Shown in pieces: positions 1-13,111 of a stretch of DNA of 64,000 nucleotides (positions within the stretch are counted from its first letter, which is position 1; the number at the start of each line of letters is the position of its first letter). Below the pieces are notes generated by a model. That model was not told the origin of the DNA, made no database searches, and was given only the letters and a program-made list of their open reading frames with translations. Position numbers and translations under genes: made by a program. Source of the DNA: Ciona savignyi (Eukaryota; Chordata; Ascidiacea; Phlebobranchia; Cionidae); assembly GCA_000149265.1 (NCBI GenBank), contig CH003232.1:2093024-2157023 (forward strand). Direction: 5' to 3'.

Positions 1-160
1 TACGAGACATAATTGCCTTACTAAAAAACTCAAACGCTCTGACCAACCTTCCTAACCGGGGAAGTATAGGATAAATGGACGGATTTGCCAGATTTTTGTT
101 GCATTCCCTTTAAGAACTTTCGTGGTGTCAAGATAACAAACAAAATATTGGAATACTTAC

Positions 161-3100
161 TAAATTGAGAGCATTGTATGGAGTGTAGCACGAAATATAC
201 TTGGAAGGAATGTAGACACCGGATATATAACGCGATGATCTGTAAGGACTTGAGCAAGTTGGAATGTAGATGCTGGATTTGTAATATGATGACTTGTAAT
301 ACGGGGTACAGGAATAACTGCTGTAGCTGCTGTAACTGTAGTAGTAGATACTTCTAAGTCCGGGCATGAGAAAAGCCGCTGTTATCTCTATCCCGAACAT
401 TGTAGCTGCGAATATGGCAGCAAAAATCGACATCACCATTCCAGAGACAATCTAAAAGTAAATTTGGACATATTAGGAATTTCATGTATTGATTGTGGGA
501 AAATTAGGATAGGATTTTCATGTTTATCTCCGTGAATAGGAAAACCAAGGCAGTTAACACATGTGGCATCGTTAGATAACCTCGCGCCCACCGCCGGGTT
601 ACCGGATATATTGCAGGGTGTTGTGTATGATTCAGCGTTCCTTTAAGTTGGTAGAAGCCATTAATCTGCTGGGTTCAAGCAATGTCCGTAAAGTGCCTTG
701 CCGAAGGACACAACTGACTAGCTAGCGAACAGTTTCCCATCTGCAACCTTACGATTAAAAGACGACGCGCTTAACCGCCAGACTATATAATCGGTCGGAA
801 TGTAAAATTCCGGGAATTCAGTGGAAAATCGTGGAAATTTTCAGTGGAAATCAAATCTTGCTGGTTAAAGCTAAAAATAATGATAATATTCCACTAAGGC
901 AAAAATTGAATCGCAAGTTCGGAGAAAATTTAAACATCATGAATACTGCTGTTATAAATAAGCTAATCCTACATAAAAGGCATTCCCGACCGATTAGTCT
1001 GGCGGTTTAGTGTGGGCTCTGAACTTGTCGCTAGCTAGTCGGTTGTGTCCTTGGGCAAGACACTGAACGGACATTGCCAGAACCCAGCGGATTAATGGGT
1101 TTGACTAAATTGAAGGAACGTGTCTATCATACACAACACGCTGCAATAGCTCCGGTACCCCGACGGTGGGCGCGGGGTGATCTGATGATTGCCCGTGTGT
1201 TAACCACCTTGGTTTTCCCAATTATGGGGATAAGCATGAATATCCTATTATACTCACAGTTGATGTTAAAGAACTTGAAAAAAACTACTATAGCTCATGT
1301 GGCCGAATCAGATCGCTAACAGCGAATCAAACTTTGCCAGGCAAAAAACAACAATACATGTACGGTCGTGTGGCCAAATGGTTTAGCGCGACCGATACAT
1401 ATACCGACCTATACAAAAGCGGTGCAAGTGGCGAGCCATCTCGGATTCGAAATTTGGTTCGGTTAAAACAACAACAATAACAACACAAAACAAACAGTTT
1501 TGGAGTATGCACGTATGTCCGAATGGTGGGTTAAAAATGGTCTTTGTGAAGAGCGTATCATGGGTTCGAAACTTACCAATTTGGAAAAAATAGGTTTGGT
1601 AAACATTCATGTGGACAAATGGTTAGCACAACTTTTGGCAAAGCAGTTAAAGCCGCCGATCCATATACAGCATGTGTGGCCGTATGGTTGACACGGCATA
1701 TTCATGTTTATTTATATTATAGATATAAAAAAAACGACTCTATAACGAATCTTTCATTGATCAAAACTTTGACCTTTAAATAAAATATACAACAACAAAT
1801 TTAAAAACTATTTGCTGGCTTCATCAGCTTTTTATTTTTTATTTTATGAACACTTAAATGGTCTGTTAGTCCGACCAATAAGCATTACTTATCAAAAACA
1901 AGAGAAATAAAATAAACAGTATCACACATTTTTTATGTTGTACATAATGAATGGATATTATATACAGCCACATGGTTTCACAGACACTTACTTTGCAATT
2001 GTTTGGTTCAACAGAAGACACGGCTGCCAAGATTCCCGCCACCAAGAACTAAAAATATCGAAATTAAAAAAAAAGGATTTTCGGGTTTGAACTAAGGATT
2101 TGAAAACCTATGTTTGAAGGAAAAATTATGTTTAAAGGAAAAAATTATGTTTAAAGAAAAAAAATTATGTTCAAAGATTGGAAAATTTATGTTTAAAGCA
2201 AAAAAAGGGGATTATTAAACGGGCAAATCACCAAATAATCTTTTGTGGTTGCCTAAGCTATTAAATTGCACTGTATACGACAAAAATACTTCATTCTTTT
2301 GAATTATTTATCTCGCCGACTAACAAGCGGTTGGTTTTGATTTAAAAATCGTTTGGCTAAGAGCGCACGCTCCAACCACCGGAGGCTAAAAGTTCAAACC
2401 ATTCTAATAAACATTGTTTACATTGTGTAAAAAGCGCCGATATAGCTTGGTGAGTTAGTGCATCGCCTTCTAACCGAAGGGTTTGTAACAGTAGTAATGC
2501 CTATGACATGTCGAATAATTAAATAAATAAATGTATTTTTTAGTACTTCAGCAGTTATTGCATACTTACAAATATTCCACACCAGATTCCAGAAGAAATG
2601 AATGCGAATATGTCATAATAATATCCGGAAATAGCAAAAGCCAACGCGTAACTCCAAGTGAAAATAGATAACGTCCCAAGTAAGATTTGAAACGTCTGCA
2701 AAACAAATCGGCATTATTATGTAAAAGTTAAGTATTGTCTAAACCAGGGGTTCTTAAACTGGGGGGCGCGCCCCCCTTGGGGGGCGTGGAAGCTTCTCAA
2801 GGGGGGCGCGAGCATGACAGTGACATATAGCAGGGTTCGAATTAACGATTTTGAAACGATTCGCGAAATGCGTGGGATACGAGAAAATCGTTTTCGCGCT
2901 TTAGCTATGTTAAATTGCCTTGGAATGCGGTTTCAGAACCTCTCAAACTAATCTTTAAAGCCAGAAAGATAATTCATGAAGCAACAGTACCGTTATTAAG
3001 TAGTAATGATAAACTACAATAAACGTGTCGTGAGTTAATGCGTGTAGGATAGGACGAATATCGACGAAACGAAGCCTTTGAAACGAGTAATCTTACTTGT

Positions 3101-5306
3101 TAAAACACCATATAACCTTATTATAAAGAGGTGTATCGCAATCTGCCAATCATAAATAAAGGAATCGTGGTATATTAACGCATAATGGCTATTGTTGCCT
3201 CGTGATAGAAATGCTTATTATGCGTCAATAATGCAAAGAAACCGCAGGTAAATAAATGTAATAGTAATTCCATTGTTAAATGTTATGTTGAAGGCAAAAT
3301 ATATTATATTGTGTTGATGATTTATTATTAAAAGTGCGCGAAATCAGTAACGGTAATTTTTATTTTCGCGATTTTGTTAAATATTGTAATTCGCGAACTT
3401 TAAAAAACGGTTCGCGAATAGCGATTCTTCACACTAAGCAGGGTAATGGCAAATAAATTATTGCTCTATTTTTCGTAAATTTGATTTTTGAGTAGGTGGG
3501 GCGTGAGCATGAATCACAAATCTCAAGGGGGGCGCGACTGAAAAAGTTTAAGAACCACTGGTCTAAACCGAAAGACCTCGTATATTAACCTGACGCTAAG
3601 AGCTCGTGTGTAATAGGAATACACGTTGTAATTATAGACGTTGCCTATAACGCAGTGGTTCCCAACCTGTTTTAATTTTACCGAGTCAAGTTTCGAACCC
3701 AAACTGGGCACTTCACTAGGACCGTTTTTGTATATATGAATAGGTATATGTATCGGTTGCATTAACCACTTGGCCACACGACTATACGGTTTCCAATCTG
3801 GGCCTGGATATTGTTTTATACGGGGTTGTCAACAACTGACATCATGTGACGCAACACCTTAATTACCTGATTAATTAAGGTAATAAGCTATGAGGAAATG
3901 CGAAATGTGCATGCGGTTGGCCAAGCGATGATATTTACAGACATGAACTAGAAAACTTGTTTTGTTAGAGAATCTACAACGGGCTTTAACAAAAGTTGGG
4001 ATTCTTATAAGCTCTGTAGAGGTCCTATTATACGTAGCTTTGGGTTTTCCCAAAGTTGATGGCAAAGAGAGTATTAGACGAAACACCGCAGGGTATGGAC
4101 GTTTCTACAGCAAGATTGGTTCAAAGTAGTTTAAAAGATTGAAATACAAAGTGTCTACACTCGTGGCGCTTTTAAATTTTGTAACTATTAAAAGCTAACC
4201 GTTAGGTCAGAGTACGGTCGTGTGACCGAATGGTTAACGTAACCGATACATACACCGTCTATTATACAAAAACGGTCCTGGTGACGAGCCCATCATGGGT
4301 TCGGAACTTGGCACGGTAAAAAAACAATGAAACAAAAACAAGTAAAAAAATTGTTAAGTAGGAAACAATATTGAGTTATTCTTGTATTTGATCTGTCAAC
4401 GTGTGATAATAAACGAGAATTAACGTTTAAACTAGTATGCTTACTGTTGAGAAGTAAATAAGTTACAACCTCTAACTAAGCGTAAACCGTAAAGGAGTGT
4501 AAGTTTCGAGTAAATCGACAGAAATGTCCGAAAAAAAGATCTGTTGACATAATGCACTTTACCTATGTGTGCCGTGATATCTTGTAACACATCTACCAGT
4601 TATTTCATTCAATTAGGCGCGTGAAGTATTGCAGAAATAATATATTATTGTAAACAATAACATACAGTTCCGCATTTAATTCTTGTTTTGACGCCTAAGA
4701 GCGTTTTCAGTGTTGCACAATACATTTTTACAAAGTTGTTGTGGGTTTTGGTGCGCTGCAAACTACAACCGTTTTCGGAAGTGTGCAGTAAGCTTTTCAA
4801 GGTTGGGAACCACTGCTATATACCTTGGCGGAAATATGACACATTACGTTGTGCAGATAATATTAGTCATCCAAATGTAGGCATATTCTTATTTCCGTCT
4901 ATTTACCTTCCACGTATATTGGCAGTTGGTATTATTATACATGTGGACTATTATTTGCATTAACCACAACGGTTTGGAAACGATAATGATCATACGGCAA
5001 CGATACCGCATAAACGACATACAATATTAGGAAATAAACAAAGGAGCATTTCTATTTATAAATCACTACACAGATGCTGCACAGATTGGCAGCAATTGAT
5101 CGCGCTAATTATTGTTTTATCAATCTCTAAACAGGTTGAGATCGTTTCTAAATAAAGGTTGTCGTGCAGCAATAAATTTAAATACAAAACGAGACACTTA
5201 CCCCTAAAATACGGAAGGCTTTCGAGTAAGCCGTGTTACCAGGGCTAGTAGCAGTAGCAACAGGAGCCGTCATAACTACGGGAGTAGAACTAACAAGCGT
5301 TGCCAT
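161..5306 (-). CDS. MS4A/CD20-like tetraspan membrane protein, copy A (3' end outside window)
   Basis: Four exons are visible on the minus strand: 5306-5202, 2695-2570, 2048-1992 and 451-161. Each has GT donor and AG acceptor sites, and all junctions are in phase 0. Exon 1 encodes a 35-residue cytoplasmic N-terminus ending AYSKAFRILG. Exon 2 gives a first membrane helix and the start of the second, with an IWCGIF motif. Exon 3 completes the second helix (FLVAGILAAVSS). Exon 4 gives the third helix followed by a Tyr/Ser/Cys-rich extracellular loop. This helix and exon order matches the MS4A (CD20-like) family of plasma-membrane proteins. The fourth helix and the C-terminal tail seen in copies B and C should lie left of position 1. 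Its loop is 7 codons longer than in B and C. The long intron between exons 1 and 2 holds an hAT element and SINEs. The family call rests on topology and motif resemblance, not on a search. Confidence 0.8.
506..799 (-). repeat. tRNA-derived SINE (family 1), full-length
   Basis: This is the most abundant repeat family in the window. Read on the minus strand, it starts with a tRNA-like head (GGTTGGTCTAGYGGTTTAGT, then a B-box-like GGTTCGAAACTGGTC). It continues with a body containing CTAGCTAGTCGGTTGTGTCC and CCGGTAACCCGACGGTGGGC, and ends in short ATCCT tandem units. The head suggests RNA polymerase III origin. It lies in the intron upstream of exon 4 of MS4A copy A. Confidence 0.8.
986..1256 (+). 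repeat. SINE family 1
   Basis: Plus-orientation copy, so it forms an inverted pair with the copy at 506-799 within one intron of MS4A copy A. It produces a short spurious ORF at 1074-1319. Confidence 0.8.
1360..1475 (+). repeat. tRNA-derived SINE (family 2)
   Basis: A second short repeat family of about 110 bp. It has a tRNA-Ser/Leu-like head (GTCGTGTGGCCGAATGGTTA), a middle with CGACC...TATACAAAAACGGTC, and a B-box-like GGGTTCGAAACTTGGC followed by an A-rich stretch. It is much shorter than family 1. Broken pieces of the same unit follow at about 1525-1690. Confidence 0.75.
1992..2048 (-). other. Exon 3 of MS4A copy A
   Basis: A 57-base, 19-codon exon completing the second membrane helix. 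The same length and sequence theme recur at 9889-9945 (copy B) and 21095-21151 (copy C), which supports all three gene models. Confidence 0.8.
2745..3560. mobile_element. hAT-type nonautonomous DNA transposon (816 bp) with 8-bp target duplication
   Basis: The element starts CAGGGGTTCTTAAACT and ends AGTTTAAGAACCACTG, which are imperfect inverted termini. It is flanked by identical 8-bp copies of GTCTAAAC at 2737-2744 and 3561-3568, the signature of hAT transposition. GC-rich subterminal stretches (GGGGGGCGCG) occur at both ends. A second repeat, beginning GGTTCGAATTAACG near 2834, looks nested inside and resembles sequence near 16,990. No transposase ORF is present. It sits in the intron between exons 3 and 2 of MS4A copy A. 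Confidence 0.85.
3670..3787 (-). repeat. SINE family 2
   Basis: Minus-orientation copy with a recognisable B-box-like end (AAGTTTCGAACCC on the plus strand) and head (TTGGCCACACGAC). Confidence 0.7.
4212..4322 (+). repeat. SINE family 2
   Basis: Complete plus-orientation copy from GGTCGTGTGACCGAATGG to the A-rich tail, in intron 1 of MS4A copy A. Confidence 0.75.
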
Positions 5307-7183
5307 GCTTTATTGTCTTTGCTATAAGTCAATCTGTGTTAAATGTTGTTATTCACTTCAGGTTGACGTAAACATGACGTAAAATACTTAACGAACACTA
5401 TAATCTACTTTGGCGAGCAATACACAAAACATCAACGTCTAAAATGGGCTGCCTATTCCTGAATTCAACAGTATTGAGTACTACGTAGAACTGCATGGTT
5501 AACATGTTAAATCTTGCCACCGGTGATTTAATATACAACCTATAAGCTATAATACCAATTTCAACTTATAAAGCCGGCTAATAATTTGTATCTTAGTTAG
5601 ACGTTACGAAATGTGCTTATTCCATTTTCAGCCATAAGGTTGCGTGGATCAGTATACTCTCTTATAAATTAATAATAACTTTTCGAAACGTCGGTTAAGA
5701 TATAGGTTAATATTCACTTTTATGCTTTTTAAGTTATGACCATCTTACAACAACGTGCATTATGCTCTTAACTGTTATCACTAGCTTACCACACACTGAA
5801 ATATTTATTATTCTTAACACAGTGGTTTAGTTTCATATATAGAAATGACTCATTATTTTAGTCATATCGACACGACGTCATCATTTCTTGCTCCGTGAAT
5901 CTCAATAATTAAACAAAGTAATGAATAAGTGATTACCTTTTTCACCTTTTAACTGTTTGATTCATTTAAATTCTGTTATATGTGTAGTTTTGTAAAAAAT
6001 TACAGCAATTAAAACTGTCCCGACTCCTGCACCCACAAAACCAAGAAATCATTTGCTATCTAGTCAGTTGTGTCCTTTAAATAGGCACAAAGCACACTTA
6101 CTATTAATAAACCAGACTAATGGATTAAACTTAAACAGTATAGCTACGGAAACAATACTTGTTTATATACAGCACAGTGTAATAGCTTTGATCAGCTAAT
6201 GGTGTGCACGAGTTTATCTGACAATTGCTAAGTGGTAAAGCTCCTGCGCCTTGTCCTTGTGACCAGCAGTCCTAAAATCGAATATTTAACCTTAACCATT
6301 TATTCACAACACTTTTGTTAGGCCTATATATAATACCCCAATTATTGGTAACCCATACTTAGGGTAGATTATTATTTGATAATGTGTTCGCGCCTTAAAA
6401 GCAGTGAAACGACAGTCGTTATAGCACGTCGTGGTTATTAAAACGTATACTGGAAGAAATAGTGCCATTATTGTACGGCCAGAGGTTGCAGGTTCAGATC
6501 ACGTCGGGTATTCACCAATTGTTGGGCCAGAGGTTTTTCAACGTCTCCAATTGGCCGGGACCAGGTCCCAGGATCCGCTGCCGTTCATACCTTGTACATA
6601 AATCTCCGTTCCGACCCCATATGTACACACATGGCGTGACGCTAAACTACGCTATAGACTAGCAGCAAAGCCCCACTAAATAGAAAAAAAAACAGAAAAA
6701 CTGAACTCGTAGATGTATTCTTTATTAAGTTATATGTGTCTGCGTGTCTGTCTGTTTTTCAAATGATCGCACAACGCTTTATAAATTAAAAAATAACGAA
6801 GATGGAAAACAACTGCTTTAAGTGTCAGTGCCGGCATAAAGTGATACGTATTAATGACGTCATAAGGTGGTAACAAAATGAATTTAGCCGGGGTGGATTA
6901 ACTGAAATGCAGTTTTGCAAATATGATATCAAAATTGCTATACTGTAATGCTTCCATATTTAGAGCAGCAAAGATTATTTGCATACAAAAGTGCGGCGGT
7001 AAAATAAGGAACTGGTAGTTAAGTCCCTTGATTTATCACCATATTCTATAAAGTTTAATCACAGGAATTAGAAACGCTCTATCAAATAATCCTGGGAAAT
7101 CGTCACGATATTAAAAACAAATAGTTTCCAACATTTAATCTAACAGTACCACAAATTAATAAATACCAAAATTAATACATTTA
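5307..7183. other. Unassigned region upstream of MS4A copy A
   Basis: About 1.9 kb of AT-rich sequence between the start of copy A (minus) and the first repeat preceding copy B (plus). It was searched for a first exon of copy B ending in an AYSKAFRILG-like coding sequence and none was seen. The short ORF at 6462-6662 has no recognisable features. Confidence 0.5.
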
Positions 7184-7296
7184 TAGAATAGGATAGGATA
7201 GGATATTTATGTTTATCCCTGTAATTGAGAAAACCAGGGGGTTAACACACGGGCAATTGTCAGATCGCGTCCACCGTCGGGTTACCAAAGCTATTA
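7184..7296 (-). repeat. SINE family 1, 3' part
   Basis: Tail half only, with several GGATA units. It is abutted directly by a terminal-direct-repeat fragment at 7297. Confidence 0.75.
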
Positions 7297-7636
7297 GGCT
7301 ACAGATGGCGTATAACCAATTAAGACCTCTATGAACGGCAGAATGTGACGAGTGGTACCCTCCATGAGTCATCGTTTTTAAACGAGTGTTTTGCTAAGTA
7401 ACAATGGTGGTTATTCCTCAATGTTTGTTTGGTTGAAAGCAGCATGTGCTAGGCTGCGCGCCGGTGTTCTCGTTTAGCTGTAAAGTTTTGTAATCGTGGA
7501 GCAGTGCTTTGTAAAATAAAGGTGTTGATTGTGCATCTGCTAGCTGTTTTGTTGGAGAACAGTTGCCGATGTACGAAGAGGTATGGGCTCAAAATTTTTA
7601 AACAAAATTTTGTAGGGTTTTGAGTTTATTTATGGC
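7297..7636 (+). repeat. Fragment of the 460-bp terminal direct repeat
   Basis: Close match to the first about 335 bases of the repeats at 21957-22416 and 23230-23689, from GATGGCGTATAACC to GGTTTTGAGTTTA, then truncated. It lies immediately outside the left end of the inverted duplication, where the first exon of copy B would be expected. Confidence 0.75.
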
Positions 7637-8053
7637 AGAGTAAAAATTAGTTTGAATAATTTTAGTGACTAGTTTACCTCTTTCCCTCTTACTCTCATTT
7701 CAATGCTGGCCCAAGAGAAACGATTTCTCTCGCTTAACTCAGCGCTATAAATAATATCGCTTTATAGTTCGTAGTATGCATTATTGAACTGGAAGTACGA
7801 AAGAGACTAGAGCACAATTAAGGAAGAGAGTTAATTTGCATAGAAGGCGCAAATTACTGACGCAAAAAAACTACTGTAGAAAATCTTTTCATCCCCGTAG
7901 ATATTATGTTTCTTACAAAAATAGTATCGCTTAAAACATTTTCTTTAAGTACATTTACCTTTTAAACGAATAAGTTCAATTATCAACTAAAACATAGAAA
8001 GCTCATTTGTTGTAGGCCTACTTCATACGTTTTGGGAGAACTACATCTCGGGC

Positions 8054-8237
8054 ACTAAAAGCAGGGAAGGACGGTAACTTCTCAGTCAAACTATGGAAAC
8101 TAATTCTAATCCTGCCCCAAACATTAATCTCAACTTCATAACTAATCCTACCTACAACCCAACTTTAAAACTAACTATAATTCTGTAATCTTTATTTTAG
8201 TGCGCAGTTTCATGCCTCCCACCTTCCCTCCTTTTAG
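8054..8237. mobile_element. MITE with CTAAAAGGAGGGAAA-type inverted ends
   Basis: Starts CTAAAAGCAGGGAAGG and ends CCTTCCCTCCTTTTAG. The interior has the ACTAATCTCAAC...AACCC pattern shared with copies at 25811, 41280 and 44093. A truncated counterpart occupies the matching place in the other arm (about 25,371-25,480), so this insertion predates the inverted duplication. Confidence 0.7.
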
Positions 8238-9192
8238 TTTTCCCCTACATCTCTTTTTGGTATGTTAGAAAAGTGTACATCTGCCTCTACTAAAATGTTT
8301 TAAGTACCGTATGTTTAACGGAATGCGATTAAATATAATCTAACCACTGGCGTTATAAGCTGGATTGGATTTTTACTTTTTTTCGGATAGATTTATCTGC
8401 CAATAAGATGGCTCTAATTTAGAAAATTTTAATTAACTTAGCGAAGGTTTACCCTACGGTTGGCAATGCAAAAATGTTTAATAAGCGGTTTTCTATAAAA
8501 AAAAATAAATACAATCTATATGGCTTTAGGAATATTAACGATAAGTAAAAGTGACAAAACGCTGCTTAACAACTAACTGCTTATCGTGGCAGGTATGTCA
8601 ATTTAGTAAATCAATTCAATCAGCTTCATTAACAATACTTAATGTTAACCACTCAGTACTTATTTAAATAGAAAAGAAAATACAATGACACGAGGCAGTA
8701 ATAAAATATGCAAGTTCTTGTGACGTCACAAACAATCTTGAAATATTTGGGATTGCCAGGTCTAGCATCAGGGGCAAACAATGGATGTAGCTTCAAACGA
8801 CGTAGAAATACGATACAGATGTTACAAACACTTTGAATCAGTCATGTTTTATAGACACTGTTTAACTTAAAAAAAAAAAACTAAATTCTTGCTCGTGGTA
8901 GAAATCTCGAAGTTTGGGCTTGTAGATCATTTTCTTTTTATGACCAATTCTTTTCTTTTTAATACATATACTTTTTTACTAAAGACATATTCTTTTAAAT
9001 ATTATTGGATGTTTTAATATTGTTTGTACGTATACTCGGTTATCTAGTAACTTACGCTTTATAGTTTAGTGGACCTGTACGGGTAGTCTATACTATTCGA
9101 TTCACCCAATTACGAGTTCTACCATACAGTTCTTATATATTTACATGACACTAGTTAAGACTTAATTAATCGCTAAACGTATTATATTTCAG

Positions 9193-12100
9193 ATAATCCA
9201 AATATTACTTGGGTCGCTATCAATCATATCTTGGAGTTATGTGTTTACTTTTGCCGTCTCCGATTTTTATTACGACATATTCGCCTTTATTGCCTGTGGA
9301 ATCTGGTGCGGCATATTTGTAAGTTTGCTTCTTAATTACCAGAATAAACCACACATGCTTTTTAAAGGGTATATACGTTCTAAAACAGAATACAAACTCA
9401 CGATTGCATATGTGATAACTCTTAAAACATGAATGCTCTATCCTGATTACCAACACACTACTTATTTCGCCGAACGGTTTACAGTCTTAACGTGTTGAAC
9501 AGTCATATATAGGAGTTTTGCAACGTTATTAACGAATTTTTTTGAAACCTTTGGTTTAATAATTACACCAAAACTATAACAATATCTCCGTAGTATTAAC
9601 CAAATAGAATAGTTTAGATAATTCCGACTATAAATACAAGGTATTCTGAGAAGTGTCTAACTCCCCACGTATAGTCACATCCTAGGGGCATGCTAATATA
9701 GAGGTATATCTAGGCCACGTAGAATACACGAAAAGCTAACATCAGTGTCATAGACTGGTGTGTCAATTACCATTTATACCCAAATTAGCTTGAAATTGTG
9801 TCGGATAAAACTAACATTGTAAATGAAGTACAAAGTTTTCGTTTAAAAATATTTACAAAATGAAATGTTGAACTTTTGATATTTCCAGTTCTTGGTGGCG
9901 GGGATCTTGGCAACCGTATCGTCCGAGGAACCGAACTATTGCAAAGTGAGTGATTAGGAATTTTATATTTATCTCTTTGAATGGAAAAACGTAAGATTTT
10001 TTTACCGAGCCAAGTTTCGAACACCGAATGGGTTTTGTATAGGTAGGTATGTATCGGTTGCGCTGATTATTCGATCGCGATAACCATTTAGCCACCCGAC
10101 CGTAGCAAACTAAAGGGGTTATCACAAGAGTAATCGTAAAATCACCTTGCGCCCACGGCGGGTTACCAGAGCTAGCAGTGTATTGTGTATAATGAATGAT
10201 GTGAGTGATTGGGAATTTTATAATTATTTCTTTGAATGGAAAACACAAAGGGTTATCACATGTGGAATCTTCAAATCACCTTCCGCCAACTGTCGGGTTA
10301 CCGGAGCTAGGCTATTGCAGTGTGGTGTGTATATGATAAAACAACATGTGTTTTTTTCTGCATCTTCCAACATATAAAGCGTATATTCTCGTATTTAACC
10401 GCAATGTATTGTGTAGATATTTTTAATTGCGAACCTTACAATCTAATATCTTTTGCTTTTAGATTATTGCTGGAATGGTGATGTCGATTTTAGCTGCAAT
10501 ATTCGCAGTAGTGATGCTTGTGATAGAGTCCATAGGAGCCGCTATCATTCCAAACATGGCTGATTCGTACTACTACCGTAGTTCATACTGTACACCGTAT
10601 TACCAGGAGTCGTATTATAACCCAAGCGTGTACGTACCGACTTGCATGAGCCCACTAAGAGGAGATCGGTATATCAAGTCGGTGTATATCCCATCCAAGT
10701 ATGTAGGATGCTACACTACCCACTATTATTCTGTAAGTAAACTGCATTTATGTGTTTAAAAGATTGAAAACTCATATATACGCTCTTAGACGTCACGAAG
10801 CTGAACGTTTAACTGAATAGCGCACACACTGTCCGAGTTTTAACATTTCTGTATGTTGATAATTGATTCTCGCAATTTTTGGTAAAACCACAGCCGTTTC
10901 TTCTTCAGAATAAAACGGGTGGCACGGGATTGGCGACGCCTCATGGTTTCATGGCTTTCTTTGCATTTGCCGAACTTATCATTGCTATCACCCATTCGGT
11001 GTTTTGCTGCAAGTACAAAAGCCTCACAAGCTCGGTAAGTTGTTATCACCGTAGTAGGAAAATATTTAAAAATATCTTTAAAATAGTCTTCGCGATTTTA
11101 ATGTTCTAAATACACCATAAATCGTTTATCTGTTTATAGTGTGAAGGATATAGCGTAATAGCTTCTTAAATTAAAGTAATGAACAACGTGTCTCTTTAAA
11201 AATAGTTTTGGCTACACTTTACCATAAGTGGTGTATGGAAATGTTGATACTAAATCTTTTTTTATTAAACTATTCCTCTACTAATATGGAAACATCCGTA
11301 CTGGAAGGGTTGGCTTACATCATCGTATATTGTGGTATATCGTGTTAGTAGAAAAAATAAAATGAGGAAAATGGAAAAACCGCTTACTAAAATGATGATT
11401 GTGACGTTAGGGTTAGTGTAATATCTGAGGTTAAAGTTAGTTGCTTCTGAGGTTAAGACAAGTGTGTCGGGTGTGTTCAGAATTAGCTTCCATAGATTTA
11501 GTGAGCATTTCCCCTATTTTCATAAAGTGTTGCCCGTGGCTAATGCAAATAAACGCAATCAAACCTAAAAACACAACTACATATCAACTCATCACTACAG
11601 ACTCCTAATACGGTGCAGTTCATAGCCACCTACCAGCAGCCGACAAACCAGCAAATGCAGGTTACAAGCAGTGCCGGAGGTATCCACTCTGATTTGAAAC
11701 AATTTTACGACATTTTAAAAGCATCTTGGTTTTATGCGTACCGTTTCATTCAGTTGAAATTTTAAAACTGGTTGTAATAATGAGTGAGGCATTTAGCGGA
11801 CACTGCGTAAATTTCTTTTGATTAAAGGTTTCTACTAAAACAGAAAGACTATTTTAGACACAATCGACTTTTTTGAATAACATAAAGAAAAATTAAGTTA
11901 TGGTTAACTCACGGTTCTGTATAATTACATTGAACAATAGAAGTAGCAACGAAATTAATAGGAAATTTAGAAATGCTTTATATTATATAGAATGCTGTAC
12001 TAACTGCGCTGCCTTCCACTGGAAACAAATCGTGCTGCTATTTAACGTAACCTACTATTACTTTACAGGAATGCCAATGACGGTGACATACCCAGCGCCA

Positions 12101-12554
12101 GGAGTAGTTCCCTACCAAACCTACCAGACACCAATCTATGCTGGCCAACCAACCAACATGCAGGTAATGCTTAGTGGAACATATCCAATCTATCCTCAGG
12201 GACTTCTGATAAGTACCTTATACATATATAATACACTAACCTATGGCTAGTTTTAATGCTATTATTTCGCTAAACCATACCTTATACCTCTAACTATAGT
12301 TATCTAGAATAATTGGAAATTAAATCCAATATATTTAACAATTGACTTTCGTTACCTTTCAGGTGGGTCAGCCTTTTGTGGGTAGCGTTATGCCACAAAC
12401 GTCTATGACATCATCTGGTATGATGTCACCTCCAAGCGTGACGTCACCTCCAACTACGTCACCACCTGAAATAACGTCATCTGCAGAACCACCGTCCTAT
12501 TCCGAGGTACATACAGATCAGTCGATAAGATGTAACGAGCGAATGTGTTTATAA
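9193..12554 (+). CDS. MS4A/CD20-like tetraspan membrane protein, copy B (first exon not found)
   Basis: Seven in-phase exons: 9193-9318, 9889-9945, 10463-10732, 10909-11034, 11601-11679, 12069-12163 and 12363-12554 (stop TAA). Together they encode 314 residues. The order is helices 1-2, a Tyr/Cys-rich extracellular loop after helix 3, helix 4 (HGFMAFFAFAELIIAITHSV), then a Gln/Pro-rich cytoplasmic tail with Ser-Pro-Pro-Thr repeats and a PPSY motif that could bind WW-domain proteins. Exon lengths equal those of copy C exactly. No stop codon or frameshift is present. No first exon homologous to those of A and C was found between 5,307 and 9,192, so the gene is either 5'-truncated or uses an unrelated first exon. 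Small exon differences from copy C include many silent ones. The MS4A call is from topology. Confidence 0.8.
9998..10108 (-). repeat. SINE family 2 in an intron of MS4A copy B
   Basis: Present at the matching place in copy C (20,938-21,045, opposite strand), so it was inserted before the inverted duplication. Degenerate SINE family 1 tail pieces follow at about 10,105-10,340. Confidence 0.7.
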
Positions 12555-12560
12555 TGAAAA

Positions 12561-12843
12561 GGTTAGTCTGCTGGGTAAGTACGTCGCCATCCAGCCTTAC
12601 GGCTGCAGATACGAAACTGGTCGCTAGCTAGTCGGCTGTGTCTTTGGTCAAGGAACTTAAAAGACATTGCCTGAACCTAGCGAATTCATGGGTTCTACTG
12701 AATTGAAGGAAAGTATGAAGTATACACAACACACTGCAACAATTCCGGTAACCCGGCGACGAAATAATCTGACGATCACCCGTGTGTTAACCCTCTTGGT
12801 TTTCCCATTCACGGGGATAAACATTTAAAATACTATCCAATCC
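12561..12843 (+). repeat. SINE family 1 just downstream of MS4A copy B
   Basis: Starts within 10 bases of the stop codon region. The same insertion is found next to copy C at 18,257-18,536, so it predates the duplication and may form part of both 3' untranslated regions. Confidence 0.8.
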
Positions 12844-13111
12844 TAATGGCATTACCACCACAGACCAAACATTTGATGGAAGACAACGGAGTCTGAACTG
12901 CCCAATCAACATAAAGCCTTGTACAGGACGTTGTACACGATTTATACGCATAATTTGCAATAATCAAAACAATAACTTTGTTGTTTTATAACTTGGGTTT
13001 GTTCATGATAAACTAGCTTCCGAGCGAACACTTAGTTTAAATGATCACCCAACAACACCTACCCAAGCAAGCGTGTGTGGATCATGTTTCAATCAACGAT
13101 ATTATATTATT

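Noticed and set aside
1074..1319. Recurrent ORFs beginning MPEPSGLMGSTKLKERVYH (also at 13198, 30879, 34973)
   Set aside because: They are translations of the SINE family 1 body, appear on either strand wherever the SINE lies, and have no coding support.
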